From: Planctomycetota bacterium
Lineage (GTDB): Bacteria > Planctomycetota > Phycisphaerae > WQYP01
Direction: 5' to 3'
DNA: 30,315 nucleotides
NCBI GenBank assembly: GCA_021852225.1
Contig: JAJZOA010000081.1
Span: forward strand, 1 to 30,315
A model generated the notes under the pieces. That model made no database searches and was not told the origin of the DNA. It saw only the letters and a program-made list of their open reading frames with translations. The position numbers and the translations under genes are program-made. Of this stretch, positions 1 through 8,885 are shown piece after piece (positions within the stretch are counted from its first letter, which is position 1; each line of letters opens with the position of its first letter).

Positions 1-1
1 T

Positions 2-3000
2 TTATGTGGTATTCAGGAGATTCTTTCTGATTCGGTCAATGGCCAGACGGCGGGAAACCTTTCCCTTTCCCAAACCGCCATTGGTGGTACGGCATTGGCT
101 GCTGGCACCAGCGGCGGATATGCCAGCAGTTCGCTGATGAAGGATTATTCAAAGGGCAATACGATTTCGCCCGCCAATTTATCCCTGTCGGCCATCGCCA
201 CCGGAGGCAACGGTGGTGCGGGTTTTGCAAGCGGACTGGCAGCTATTCCAGGTGGCAATGGTGCCAATGGTCGGGCGAGTGCCGAGGGAATTCTGGCCGG
301 CGGCGGAAATGTGAGCATTAACGCGATTGCCACCGGCGGTAATGGGGGAGCCGGTGTAAATCCGGTTATATCCAACCGCGGCATTGGAGACGCTACGTTA
401 CCGGGTCAGGCGGGCACTGGTTCACTTGGCAAAATTTTGGGTGAATCAGGTACAGGAAATGTCAGCGTCTCCGGCACTGAAATGGACGGAACGGGCGCAG
501 TTGGCGCGAGTGTTGAATTAAATAATGCAGTCGAGGGTCTAACTACAGGAAGCCTTTCTCTTTCCCAGACAGCAGTGGGCGGAAATTCACTGGATGCCGG
601 CGCCAGTGGAGGATATGCCAGCAGCAGATTGAATTCGGTTTATTTTGCCAGCCAGACCAATGCTCCATCGAATATTTCACTGGCCGTGTCTGCTACCGGC
701 GGCAATGGCGGTGCCAGATTTGCATATGGGGGAAGTGCCACAGTCGCCGGCGCGGGGGCCAATGGGAATGCCAGTGCCGAAGGAATTTTAGCAGGCAGTG
801 GCAATGTCACGGTCAGCGCCACGGCAATTGGAGGTAATGGCGGCGCAGAAACCTTTGGGGCCGCCCTGGGAACTTACGGAGTTGGGGGAACTGGCCAATT
901 TGGTACATCACAAACTTATGGCCAATCCGATACCGGAAATGTGACGGTATCGGTAACCGGCATTGGGGGCAATGGACAACATGGTGCTGATGAAAATCTA
1001 AATAATGTTGCTGCAGGCCAGACTACGGGCAATCTTTCTCTTTCTCAAACGGCCATCGGTGGCAATGGTGAAGGCTCCGGCGGGAATGGTGGAATTGCCA
1101 ACAGCGCGTTAAATGAAGGTTACAATAATTCCGGCGAAATTAATCCGTCTGGACTTACCCTGAATGTGGATGCCACCGGCGGAAATGGGTCAGCGGCATA
1201 TTTTGACAACGCGGCGCCAGCGGACAGCACGCTGGCTGGGGATGGCGGCAACAGCACCGCCGTGGCAACAGGTATTCTTGCCGGCAGCGGAAACGTAAAC
1301 ATTACGGCTGTTTCCACCGGGGGTAATGGTGGAGCAGGTTATTTGGTCCCGAGTGCCAGCCTAACAACGAATTACAGCGCCGTCGCCGGTACGGGCGGTA
1401 CGGGCGGACTTCACATTTCTGGCCAATCGGGAACAGGCAATGTCAGCGTATCTGGAACGGCAATCGCCGGGAACGGCCTTACCGGAATTAACGAATCAAT
1501 GCAGGATGAAGTGTCAGGAAGCACAATGGGGAACCTTTCCCTTTCCCAAACCGCCATCGGCGGGTCTGCATTAGGGGCAAAGAACAATGGGGGCATAGCA
1601 TCCAGTATTTTAAATGAGAATTATACGGTCGCACCAATTATTCCGTTAAGCCTCAATTTGACACTGGCAGCTATCGGCGGCAATGGCGGGCCGACGAATG
1701 GTCTGGCGGCTGGTGGAGCGGGCGGCGCCGGAACTATCAATTCAAATGCTGTCATTACCGGCAATAGAGCTGTCACCATTACGGCGACCGCAACCGGCGG
1801 CAATGGCGGGGCGGGTCTGACCAGTACCGGGACAGGCTTTGGTGCAGGTGGCATGGGTCAACTGGAACAGATTTATGGCCAATCGGACACGGGCAATGTG
1901 ACGGTGTCCGCCACCGGAATAGGCGGCAATGGAGAGAATGGGTTCAATGAAGTTCTGGGCAACAACACAATCGGTCAAACTGCGGGCAATCTGGCCCTTT
2001 CCCAGTCGGTAATCGGTGGAAATGCTTTGGGAACTGCCGGCAGCGGCGGATATGCACGAAGCGATCTATTTCAAAATGATTCGATCGGTGGAATAGTGGC
2101 ACCGTCAAACCTTTCACTGACCGTTGCGGCAACAGGTGGCAATGGCGGCCCGGCCGCTGGAACCACGGGTGGCGGCAATGGTGCCAATGGATCGGTGTCC
2201 GCCGTTGGGGAGCTTTCCGGGGGCGGAAATGTCACGATCAATGCGACGGCCACCGGTGGTAATGGCGGCACAGGAATAAGCGGTGCGGGTTATGGAAATG
2301 GCGGCACCGATGAATTTGGACAAATTAATGGCCAATCCGGCACGGGAAATGTCAGTGTTTCCGGCACGTTTATTGGTGGGAACGGCCAAAATGGTGCGGC
2401 GGAACAATTCAGCAATGTCGTTTCGGGCCAAACCGCGGGCGACCTGACACTTTCCCAGACGGCTGTTGGCGGATCCGCCCTGGGCATGACCGGCAATGGC
2501 GGCGACGCAAGCAGCCAACTAAGTCTGAAGACCAGCGCCGCAAATCTGGCGGTTTTCACCACTGCCACTGCCGGTGCCGCCGGGCAAGTCAACAATACCA
2601 ATCAGCCGTCCGGACTGGCAGGCATTGCCAGCGCTTGGAGCGATGCGAGCAACCTTACGGGCTCTGTTACCGCCAACGCGGTGGCTTTCGGTGGTCAGGG
2701 TAGCAGCACTCTTACCATGATGGCTCCGTCAGCGGGCGGCGCGTCCCAGGCCACAGCAGATGCGGTTACACCAGGCGATTTTGCCGCCAATGCCGTGGCC
2801 AAATCCACGGGCGGTCTTGCCGGAACCAACGCCCAGCTAAACAGTGGATACTTCACGTTGCCAGTCTTCGCCACGGCAAATGCCACCTCGGGCGGCGGAC
2901 CGGTGGTGGCCACCGCGCAGGCGTTGAATCCATCCGGTGGAAACAGTACAGCAACTTCCGATGGAACCTCCAGCGGCGGTTCGGTTTCCAGTAACGCGAC

Positions 3001-3853
3001 TGCCACGGGCACCAATTTTGGGATGGCGTTGGCTGATGCTACCAGTTCCGGAAATTCCGGCTCCGCAGCAGCTGCCAGTCAATTGATGTTCGGCGCGACA
3101 AATTCAAATAACACTGTCAATTTTGTCGAATCTGTACAGACCGCGGCCACATCCGCTGTAATTACCGGCAATACTGTAAAGACCGAAGCATTTACCGACT
3201 TAGGCGGAGACCCACGATCCGAAAGCAATGCTTCCGGACTGCAGGCCGCCGCCTACGCCACGGTCAACCCCATAAGCACGGCTGTACAGAGTATTCTTAA
3301 TGCCAGCCCAGGTCTTTCCGCTAATTTTAATATTGGTCAGCAGGGTACACATCCAATAGCCAACGTCGGCGGAATTTTTACCTTGGCGTTGCATGCTGGC
3401 GGAGTTTCCGCCAGTCCCCAGACCTATTCAGCCAGCGCCACGGAATTACTAAATCGCGCCGCATTGGGATCATCGATTCAGGATATGCTGATTGGTGCCG
3501 GCGCGATTCAATTTGCCGGTACGGGCACGATTCAATTCACCATAACAGACAACGGCGTAACGGCTGTCAACCAGCAGTTTGATTCGCTTGCCGCGGCGGC
3601 GAATTATTTATCTGGCCGCACTTTTGACTTAGGGTCGTTTACTGGCCTTTCAAACAGTTCCGGAATGTCGTCACTTGATGTTACTTTGCAAATGACCACC
3701 GCGGATTCCGCTGCCATGTTTGATCCGCAGGTTCTGACAGCCAACGGCACACTTGGAGCCGGAGCGGCCCCTGAGCCGGCCGAACTGGCGCTGCTGGCAG
3801 CAGGGATTGCGCCACTTCTACTGATTCGGCGGCGCAGATTCGGCCGCGAATAA
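2..3853 (+). CDS. Giant repetitive PEP-CTERM secreted protein, 5' end outside window
   Basis: The reading frame is open from base 2, so this is the C-terminal part (about 1283 residues) of a longer protein whose start lies left of the window. The visible part is extremely rich in Gly, Asn, Ala, Ser and Thr. GGNGG-type turns and GNVSVSGT / LSLSQTA strands recur in six copies, which is typical of extracellular beta-solenoid or adhesin-like proteins. Roughly residues 850-1220 are non-repetitive. The C-terminus has a PEP-CTERM signal: an AAPEPAE motif, a hydrophobic helix (about 18 residues) and an Arg-rich tail (IRRRRFGRE). In known systems an exosortase recognises this signal and the protein goes to the cell surface or extracellular matrix. 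The gene converges on the next gene, leaving only 7 bases between stop codons. Its ligand or role cannot be told from sequence. Confidence 0.9.
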   Translation, partial: LCGIQEILSDSVNGQTAGNLSLSQTAIGGTALAAGTSGGYASSSLMKDYSKGNTISPANLSLSAIATGGNGGAGFASGLAAIPGGNGANGRASAEGILAGGGNVSINAIATGGNGGAGVNPVISNRGIGDATLPGQAGTGSLGKILGESGTGNVSVSGTEMDGTGAVGASVELNNAVEGLTTGSLSLSQTAVGGNSLDAGASGGYASSRLNSVYFASQTNAPSNISLAVSATGGNGGARFAYGGSATVAGAGANGNASAEGILAGSGNVTVSATAIGGNGGAETFGAALGTYGVGGTGQFGTSQTYGQSDTGNVTVSVTGIGGNGQHGADENLNNVAAGQTTGNLSLSQTAIGGNGEGSGGNGGIANSALNEGYNNSGEINPSGLTLNVDATGGNGSAAYFDNAAPADSTLAGDGGNSTAVATGILAGSGNVNITAVSTGGNGGAGYLVPSASLTTNYSAVAGTGGTGGLHISGQSGTGNVSVSGTAIAGNGLTGINESMQDEVSGSTMGNLSLSQTAIGGSALGAKNNGGIASSILNENYTVAPIIPLSLNLTLAAIGGNGGPTNGLAAGGAGGAGTINSNAVITGNRAVTITATATGGNGGAGLTSTGTGFGAGGMGQLEQIYGQSDTGNVTVSATGIGGNGENGFNEVLGNNTIGQTAGNLALSQSVIGGNALGTAGSGGYARSDLFQNDSIGGIVAPSNLSLTVAATGGNGGPAAGTTGGGNGANGSVSAVGELSGGGNVTINATATGGNGGTGISGAGYGNGGTDEFGQINGQSGTGNVSVSGTFIGGNGQNGAAEQFSNVVSGQTAGDLTLSQTAVGGSALGMTGNGGDASSQLSLKTSAANLAVFTTATAGAAGQVNNTNQPSGLAGIASAWSDASNLTGSVTANAVAFGGQGSSTLTMMAPSAGGASQATADAVTPGDFAANAVAKSTGGLAGTNAQLNSGYFTLPVFATANATSGGGPVVATAQALNPSGGNSTATSDGTSSGGSVSSNATATGTNFGMALADATSSGNSGSAAAASQLMFGATNSNNTVNFVESVQTAATSAVITGNTVKTEAFTDLGGDPRSESNASGLQAAAYATVNPISTAVQSILNASPGLSANFNIGQQGTHPIANVGGIFTLALHAGGVSASPQTYSASATELLNRAALGSSIQDMLIGAGAIQFAGTGTIQFTITDNGVTAVNQQFDSLAAAANYLSGRTFDLGSFTGLSNSSGMSSLDVTLQMTTADSAAMFDPQVLTANGTLGAGAAPEPAELALLAAGIAPLLLIRRRRFGRE
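59..2500 (+). repeat. Six degenerate in-frame repeats of 453-501 bp inside the PEP-CTERM gene
   Basis: Anchoring on the LSLSQTA-like heptapeptide puts copies at about 59, 554, 1034, 1535, 1991 and 2444, so periods are 495, 480, 501, 456 and 453 bp. Each unit reads roughly as follows: LSLSQTA, a GGYASS-like stretch, a strand ending in ATGGNGG, an AEGILAGSGNV-like strand, a second ATGGNGG, a GQSGTGNVSVSGT strand, then GGNG, an acidic loop and GQTxGN. All periods are multiples of three and the copies have diverged. This points to old duplication held by selection on protein structure rather than recent expansion. Confidence 0.85.
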
Positions 3854-3860
3854 TAGCTAT

Positions 3861-4931
3861 TTACCATGCGCCGGTGGCGACGTTGCGGACGGGAACCATG
3901 ACAATGTCATAGGGTGGCGTGGCAGCCGGAACGGTGGGGCATTTGACTGACTTTCCGATGGTTGGTACTTTCCCGCCGCCTAAAAGCGGGTGCCGCTTGT
4001 GCGGCGAAGCAAACGTAAAAATATTGTCCTGATTCTGCCCCACATAGGGACTTACCTCAAACGACACATGGTCATCACCAAAGCCAACGTTCTGGCCGGC
4101 ACCGCCATGATTACCGGAATTAAAAATGCTTTTCTGAGCGACGCGATTCAACGGTTGCGTCGGATCGCGATAGGCCCACTGCATTTTCCCTTTTTCATTT
4201 TTGTCCAGAGCTGGCGCCATATCGCTGACCACGGCAACATCAGAGCCATCGTTGGCGTTCCACCAGGGCGCGGGATTATCGCCCGCCCAGGGGAATGCGA
4301 TGGAATAACTTTCGCCCTGACCGGGCTTGCCGAATTTGCCGCCGATGTATCCAAAGTTACTGTAGCAGGTTGGCAGGGCGTTGCCATTTTGTACGTACTG
4401 ATCGCTGGGTTGGTTGGCGATTGGATCGGACGGGCAAATAAAGCTTTTGGGTGTAATCTGATTTTCCAGAACCATAACCCACAGACAGGCCAGGGGCGAG
4501 CCTTCATGCAGACCGCGACTGCCGGCCTTGAAAAATGCCAGCGGCTGGTTCGCGCCAACTTTCCCTGATTTCGGCTTTCCCTGCGGCGCATACAATGCGC
4601 GCATGACCCGCGCCGGCGCGCCCATGCCATGGCGCGGATTACCGGGCGAATTTTCGTAGTGACCTTTTAATGGCGGCATGACCAGTGGAAATATATTTCC
4701 ATTGGTTTGCGCATAAATAACCATGGATTGAATAATTCCGCGAACGTTGGCTGAACAGACGGCGCGATTGGCCAATTCCTTGGGCCTGGCCATTGCGGCC
4801 ACGGCCAGGAAGGTCAGGGTGGTGAGGCAAAAGGCCAACATGCCGGCATCGGCAAAAGCCCGCGGAAATTGCGGATAAAGGCCGCTTAACGGGACACCCG
4901 CACATTGAGATGGTTGATTATGATTCATCAT
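3861..4931 (-). CDS. Pseudopilin-like (DUF1559/H-X9-DG type) protein
   Basis: A protein of 356 residues. Its N-terminus has one hydrophobic helix (MLAFCLTTLTFLAVAAMA) followed by KELANRAVCSANVRGIIQSM-type sequence. This resembles the helix and the 'CxxNLRQIG..MYxQ' stretch of planctomycete type II secretion-like pseudopilins. Near the C-terminus, HGGAGQNVGFGDDHV fits the H-X9-DG motif of that family with GDD in place of DG. The usual GFTLVE prepilin-peptidase site before the helix is not visible, so processing may differ. I chose the start at 4931 because AGGAG lies 7 bases upstream. An ATG at 4964 (11 residues longer) has only a weak GGA, but overlaps closely with the stop of the upstream gene. 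It is probably cotranscribed with the preceding secreted protein. Confidence 0.75.
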   Translation of the reverse strand: MMNHNQPSQCAGVPLSGLYPQFPRAFADAGMLAFCLTTLTFLAVAAMARPKELANRAVCSANVRGIIQSMVIYAQTNGNIFPLVMPPLKGHYENSPGNPRHGMGAPARVMRALYAPQGKPKSGKVGANQPLAFFKAGSRGLHEGSPLACLWVMVLENQITPKSFICPSDPIANQPSDQYVQNGNALPTCYSNFGYIGGKFGKPGQGESYSIAFPWAGDNPAPWWNANDGSDVAVVSDMAPALDKNEKGKMQWAYRDPTQPLNRVAQKSIFNSGNHGGAGQNVGFGDDHVSFEVSPYVGQNQDNIFTFASPHKRHPLLGGGKVPTIGKSVKCPTVPAATPPYDIVMVPVRNVATGAW

Positions 4932-4966
4932 TCGACCGCTCCTGCTTTTGCAACAAAAGTCCATTC

Positions 4967-6664
4967 TTATCCATTCATCATTTCAAGCATCAAAAGGCCG
5001 CCGATATGCTGGATTGAGGAGGCCGGAACATAGGCCTTTATCTGTAAAACCGGCCCGCGGCTTTGGGCACAGATCGCAAACCATGGACTGAAGGCGACAA
5101 AAAAGCGTTTTCCAAGCATATATTTCCGCATAGCCCGCACAACAGGTGCACGATCAAGCGGGTCGTGATTGTTTTGCACGTTGGCCACGGTGGCCGCCAG
5201 AAGGGTGTTTTCCACATTCGCCCCGCTGATCAGGTGATGCCCCACAAGCCCGCTTTCCACATCAAGGCCGTTAGCCCCGATCATCACCACCTGTTCCAGA
5301 TGACGCAATTCCTTCTGGGTAAAACCGACGGGCGCACCCGGTTTGACAGGTGCCATACGAATGGTGAAGGTGGAAAATGGGACACCGGCAATCGTGCGTG
5401 CGGATTTTGACTGCAACGGCTTGAGATACATACCATTGCTTTTCATCATCGCCGTCCAGCTTTGAGCCAACGCCAGCAGATTGTGCTGATGGGCGGCAAA
5501 ATGGTTTGCCATATCGGCAGACGTGGAAATGGAAACAGCGCGAAAGACCGGCGGCTTATTCATATTTACCGGCAGCATTTCCAGAGACCGGGTTATTGGA
5601 TGCGTAAGGCCGCGCAGTGTCGCCAGCCATGGTTTCAGAAAAGCACTCTGGCTATGACCCAAGGCGGGATCTGCCTTGCTGATAAAGTCATCAAATGATT
5701 GGCACCATCTGCGCAGAGCCTGCGGGTTTGTGGCCATGGCACCGGCGACCGTAAATTGCGTATCCGGCAGGCCGGCCAGTGGCCGAGCGCCAAGCACCGG
5801 GCAGGCCGGCAGGAAATCCGCAGTGGCTGAATGCTTCTGAAAATTGATAAACGCCTGAACGGATATTCCGTGACTATGCGGGTGGGCGACCAGCAGCACA
5901 ATCTTGGCTTGTTCGATCAGATCGATCGCGGCATAAAGGGCACAGACGAAGGGCAGCATCTGTTGCCGGCGATTTTTCGACCGGGCAAATTGAACATTTA
6001 GGGAGTCTATGAAGCGGTCGATACTCTGGATGGTATACTGACGTCCGGCACGGACGTTATCGAGCACACAGATTCCCGGCTGCCGCAAGGCGGCGACCTC
6101 GGCCGCGGAAAGTTTGCCGGTCCAGAACTTTCTGGCCGCCAGAAAAGCCTTGAGCGTTCGGCGGCTGCGGGCACGCACAACATATGGTCCGCTTTGCACC
6201 GCCCAGGCGGTGATGACGTTATTCGATCGCAACTGGAAAATTCCGCCACGGTGGCGCGTTAGTTGTTCATGGCGGAATAAATGGCGCAGATGGGTGGACG
6301 GCAACAGATAGACGTGCGGCGCCGGAATGGTACCGGGCTGGGGATTTTTGTAGGGCATTTGAACAAGGACGACGGTTCCGTGAAGGTCCATGGCGTGAAA
6401 GTTGAGTTGCAATGCGCTGACAAATCCGGTCAGTGCGTCGGGGCTTTGGGGCAGCGGAACAGCGCGTTCCATTCGCGCCAAGCGTTGATTCAATCGACCG
6501 ATATCATTGGCCACCACAAACCACTGGGCATCGGCTGGAATTAGATTTAATATTTTGCCACCGGCGTCCGGTGCGGCCCGGACGCCAGCAACGAACGCCT
6601 GGCAAACAGTCATGGCGAAAGCAGCCACGACCAGGTTGAACAAATGCCTCAGAAGCGTGCGCAT
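4967..6664 (-). CDS. Secreted protein of unknown function
   Basis: 565 residues with a clear Sec signal peptide: MRTLLRHLF, then a hydrophobic core (LVVAAFAMTVCQAFVAG) and a likely cleavage near RAA. The mature part starts with ILNLIPADAQWFVVANDIGRLN, a pattern seen at the start of large periplasmic or surface proteins of planctomycetes that have no assigned function. No catalytic motif or further membrane helix is evident. The start ATG at 6664 has GGAG 8 bases upstream. The stop TAA at 4967 sits 2 bases from one candidate start of the pseudopilin-like gene, so the two are almost certainly one operon and may act together in the envelope. Confidence 0.7.
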   Translation of the reverse strand: MRTLLRHLFNLVVAAFAMTVCQAFVAGVRAAPDAGGKILNLIPADAQWFVVANDIGRLNQRLARMERAVPLPQSPDALTGFVSALQLNFHAMDLHGTVVLVQMPYKNPQPGTIPAPHVYLLPSTHLRHLFRHEQLTRHRGGIFQLRSNNVITAWAVQSGPYVVRARSRRTLKAFLAARKFWTGKLSAAEVAALRQPGICVLDNVRAGRQYTIQSIDRFIDSLNVQFARSKNRRQQMLPFVCALYAAIDLIEQAKIVLLVAHPHSHGISVQAFINFQKHSATADFLPACPVLGARPLAGLPDTQFTVAGAMATNPQALRRWCQSFDDFISKADPALGHSQSAFLKPWLATLRGLTHPITRSLEMLPVNMNKPPVFRAVSISTSADMANHFAAHQHNLLALAQSWTAMMKSNGMYLKPLQSKSARTIAGVPFSTFTIRMAPVKPGAPVGFTQKELRHLEQVVMIGANGLDVESGLVGHHLISGANVENTLLAATVANVQNNHDPLDRAPVVRAMRKYMLGKRFFVAFSPWFAICAQSRGPVLQIKAYVPASSIQHIGGLLMLEMMNG

Positions 6665-6782
6665 GCTTTTTTCTCCACCGACTCATTGCTGTTTATCGCA
6701 GATGAGAATAACCATGGCTTGGGGCGTTGGCAACCTCCAGAGATTTTGCCAATCGTGAGTAAAATGGATGATCACTTAATAA

Positions 6783-6814
6783 CATTCGCGTTCAACGAAT
6801 GCATATGTATTATA
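6783..6814 (-). promoter_or_regulatory. Perfect -10 box with adjacent inverted repeat upstream of the secreted protein
   Basis: On the minus strand a perfect TATAAT occupies 6814-6809. Just downstream is the inverted repeat CATTCG-N7-CGAATG (6801-6783), which would lie at about +1 to +19 of the transcript and so could be an operator. No good -35 box lies 16-18 bases upstream, so the promoter call is tentative. The rest of the 201-base gap (6665-6865) shows no gene. Confidence 0.35.
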
Positions 6815-6865
6815 TCTGCAGGAAAGTGCAAGGGTTCGGCTTGATGCGAGGCCCAAGCCAAGGAA

Positions 6866-8785
6866 TTACCGGGAGATATTACGTCCTGCCGGGACGATGG
6901 CCAGATGACGCGGAACGTTCGTAATAACGGTGATTCGCACAAAACGTCCGCGGGCGGTTTGGATACCTTCAAACCAGTTGCGGCGATAATATATGGTGTG
7001 ATCCTTTTTCAGCAGCGCCAGCACCCGCCGATCGACAACAATCGCGTATTTTTTTGCGCCCGCCTGTAACGGATGCCCAACCGTTCCAAAAGGCACTCCA
7101 GCCAAAAGCGGCGGTCCGCCGCCGAAAAGTTTTACATTGCCACCACTGTAAAACACCAAAGTCGGTTCGATATAACCCGCCGCCGCCAGATGGTAACCGC
7201 GCTGGGCCAGCAATTGCATTTCCATGCCGGCACGGCGGCTTATGGCAATCTGCCGGATGGCCGGTAGTGAAATGGAATCGGCCAGCAACAGCGCCACAGC
7301 AAAGGTAAACACCGTGACAAACGGCCAGGCTGGACGATTCCAACTCATGGCACCCGCCACACCCACGGCAATCAGCGCTGCGGCGGTAGGAACCACAAAT
7401 TTGAATTCCGTACCATGCAATGGCACCAACAGCTTCCAAGCGGCAACGACCGCGAAAAGCCCCAGAAAAATCCAGATTGCCATCCAGATCCAGCGCGCGG
7501 CGGCAAACCAGGCCGCCCCCAGGACGTCGGTCATGCGATGCCAGCTTTGCACCAGTGTGTCGGCACAAAGAATAATGAGTGGAATATATAAAGGCAGCAC
7601 ATATTGCACCATTTTTGTGGCAATACATTCAAAAACAATCCAGGCAGGGACAATCCAGGCCAGAAGGAACTGATACGCCGTGCGATCAAGCACAATGGCG
7701 GTTCGGCCACGCACGCGGCGAAATAAATGGTAGGCCGCGGGAACCAGAAGGACGCTCCAAGGCCAGAACGTGACCCAAATTGTAACCAGATAAAACCCAG
7801 GCGGTGCCCCATGATGCTGCAAACCGGAAGTGGTGCGCTGCACAAGATTCTGATTCAACATTTCGGTTATCAGCCGGCCTTGTGTAGCCAGCCAGGCGGC
7901 GATAAACCATGGACATATCAAAATAAGCAGGAATATCAATCCGCGGATCGGTCGCAAATTGCCCACCCATCGCCAATTGCCACCCCCCACCGCCGCGGCC
8001 AGCAGTTTTGAAAGCGAACCAAACGGCTTTCTAAAATCGGCCTTTCTAAATTCGCCGGGCAAGCGGCCAGTGAAAATGGAAAGGGCCAGAACCGTGCACA
8101 GCACGAATATGGGCGTCACTCCCTTGGTAAGAATACCCGCCGCCATTGCCGCCCAGAAGGCGATCGCCATTTTTCTGGAAAATTTTCCGGCGGCGGCGGG
8201 TGAAGCCTGATTCAGCAGTTGTCCATCTTCCATGTTTTCCAAAGTATGAACCTGCGGAAGAAGTTGTGCCGGTGCCACCGAGCGATTCCAGGCATCCCAT
8301 GCCGACCAGAGACATCCCATGGTCAGCGTGGTGAAACAGATCATGACCGAATCGGCGGTGGCCAGACGGGATTCCGCGAAAAAAAGAGCGGTGACGGATA
8401 GCATAAGGGCGGCCAAAAGCCCGGTCAGGCGACCAAAGCGCTTGCCAGCTATCCAGTAAACCAGTATCAGCGTCATCGAACCGAAAATAACGCTGGGCAG
8501 CCGGGCAGCCATGGTATTGATGCCGAATATTTTATAGCTGATGTCCATAAGCCAGTAGATGACTGGCGGTTTGTCCGGCCGCAGGACACCATCAAAACGC
8601 GGCACAATGAAATTTCCGCTGTTAAGCATTTCGCGAGCTGCCTGGGCGAAACGCGGTTCGTCACGGTCAAACAGCGGAATGCGGCCAATCCCCGGAAAAT
8701 AAAGGGTACACGCAAGAAGCAGAATCAGCAGAATATCTTCCCAGGTCCACCATCGGGGGGCCATTCTTTTTTTTGTTTGTTCCAC
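6866..8785 (-). CDS. ArnT/PMT-family membrane glycosyltransferase
   Basis: About 639 residues, polytopic with 11-13 predicted hydrophobic helices. The first periplasmic loop contains FDRDEPRFAQAAREML and, later, DGVLRPDKPPVIYWL. These are the hallmark of the GT-C fold ArnT/PMT_2 family (GT39/GT83), where the Asp-Glu pair is the catalytic region. Relatives transfer a sugar from a polyprenyl-phosphate donor to lipid A, other lipids or proteins on the outer face of the inner membrane. The acceptor here is unknown. I prefer a GTG start at 8785 because AGGA stands 7 bases upstream. A TTG at 8812 (9 residues longer) lacks a ribosome site, and ATG at 8764 is also possible. The long loop around residues 150-190 with low hydrophobicity is unusual but still in frame. 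Confidence 0.85.
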   Translation of the reverse strand: MEQTKKRMAPRWWTWEDILLILLLACTLYFPGIGRIPLFDRDEPRFAQAAREMLNSGNFIVPRFDGVLRPDKPPVIYWLMDISYKIFGINTMAARLPSVIFGSMTLILVYWIAGKRFGRLTGLLAALMLSVTALFFAESRLATADSVMICFTTLTMGCLWSAWDAWNRSVAPAQLLPQVHTLENMEDGQLLNQASPAAAGKFSRKMAIAFWAAMAAGILTKGVTPIFVLCTVLALSIFTGRLPGEFRKADFRKPFGSLSKLLAAAVGGGNWRWVGNLRPIRGLIFLLILICPWFIAAWLATQGRLITEMLNQNLVQRTTSGLQHHGAPPGFYLVTIWVTFWPWSVLLVPAAYHLFRRVRGRTAIVLDRTAYQFLLAWIVPAWIVFECIATKMVQYVLPLYIPLIILCADTLVQSWHRMTDVLGAAWFAAARWIWMAIWIFLGLFAVVAAWKLLVPLHGTEFKFVVPTAAALIAVGVAGAMSWNRPAWPFVTVFTFAVALLLADSISLPAIRQIAISRRAGMEMQLLAQRGYHLAAAGYIEPTLVFYSGGNVKLFGGGPPLLAGVPFGTVGHPLQAGAKKYAIVVDRRVLALLKKDHTIYYRRNWFEGIQTARGRFVRITVITNVPRHLAIVPAGRNISR

Positions 8786-8885
8786 GCACGCATCCTGAAC
8801 GCCAAAATCCAATCAACCGGTTAAGAATATAGGCGGGTTGTGCGGGCAGGGCCAGTCCCCGGACCTGCAACGGCAGGAAGCCGGT

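Noticed and set aside
59..2500. Regular spacing that could suggest a CRISPR array or tandem DNA repeat
   Set aside because: Periods of 453-501 bp, in-frame variation and degenerate copies show protein repeats, not short direct repeats with spacers.
2114..2518. Minus-strand ORF inside the PEP-CTERM gene
   Set aside because: The GC-rich repeats make long antisense frames by chance; the sense frame has clear protein repeats and a sorting signal.
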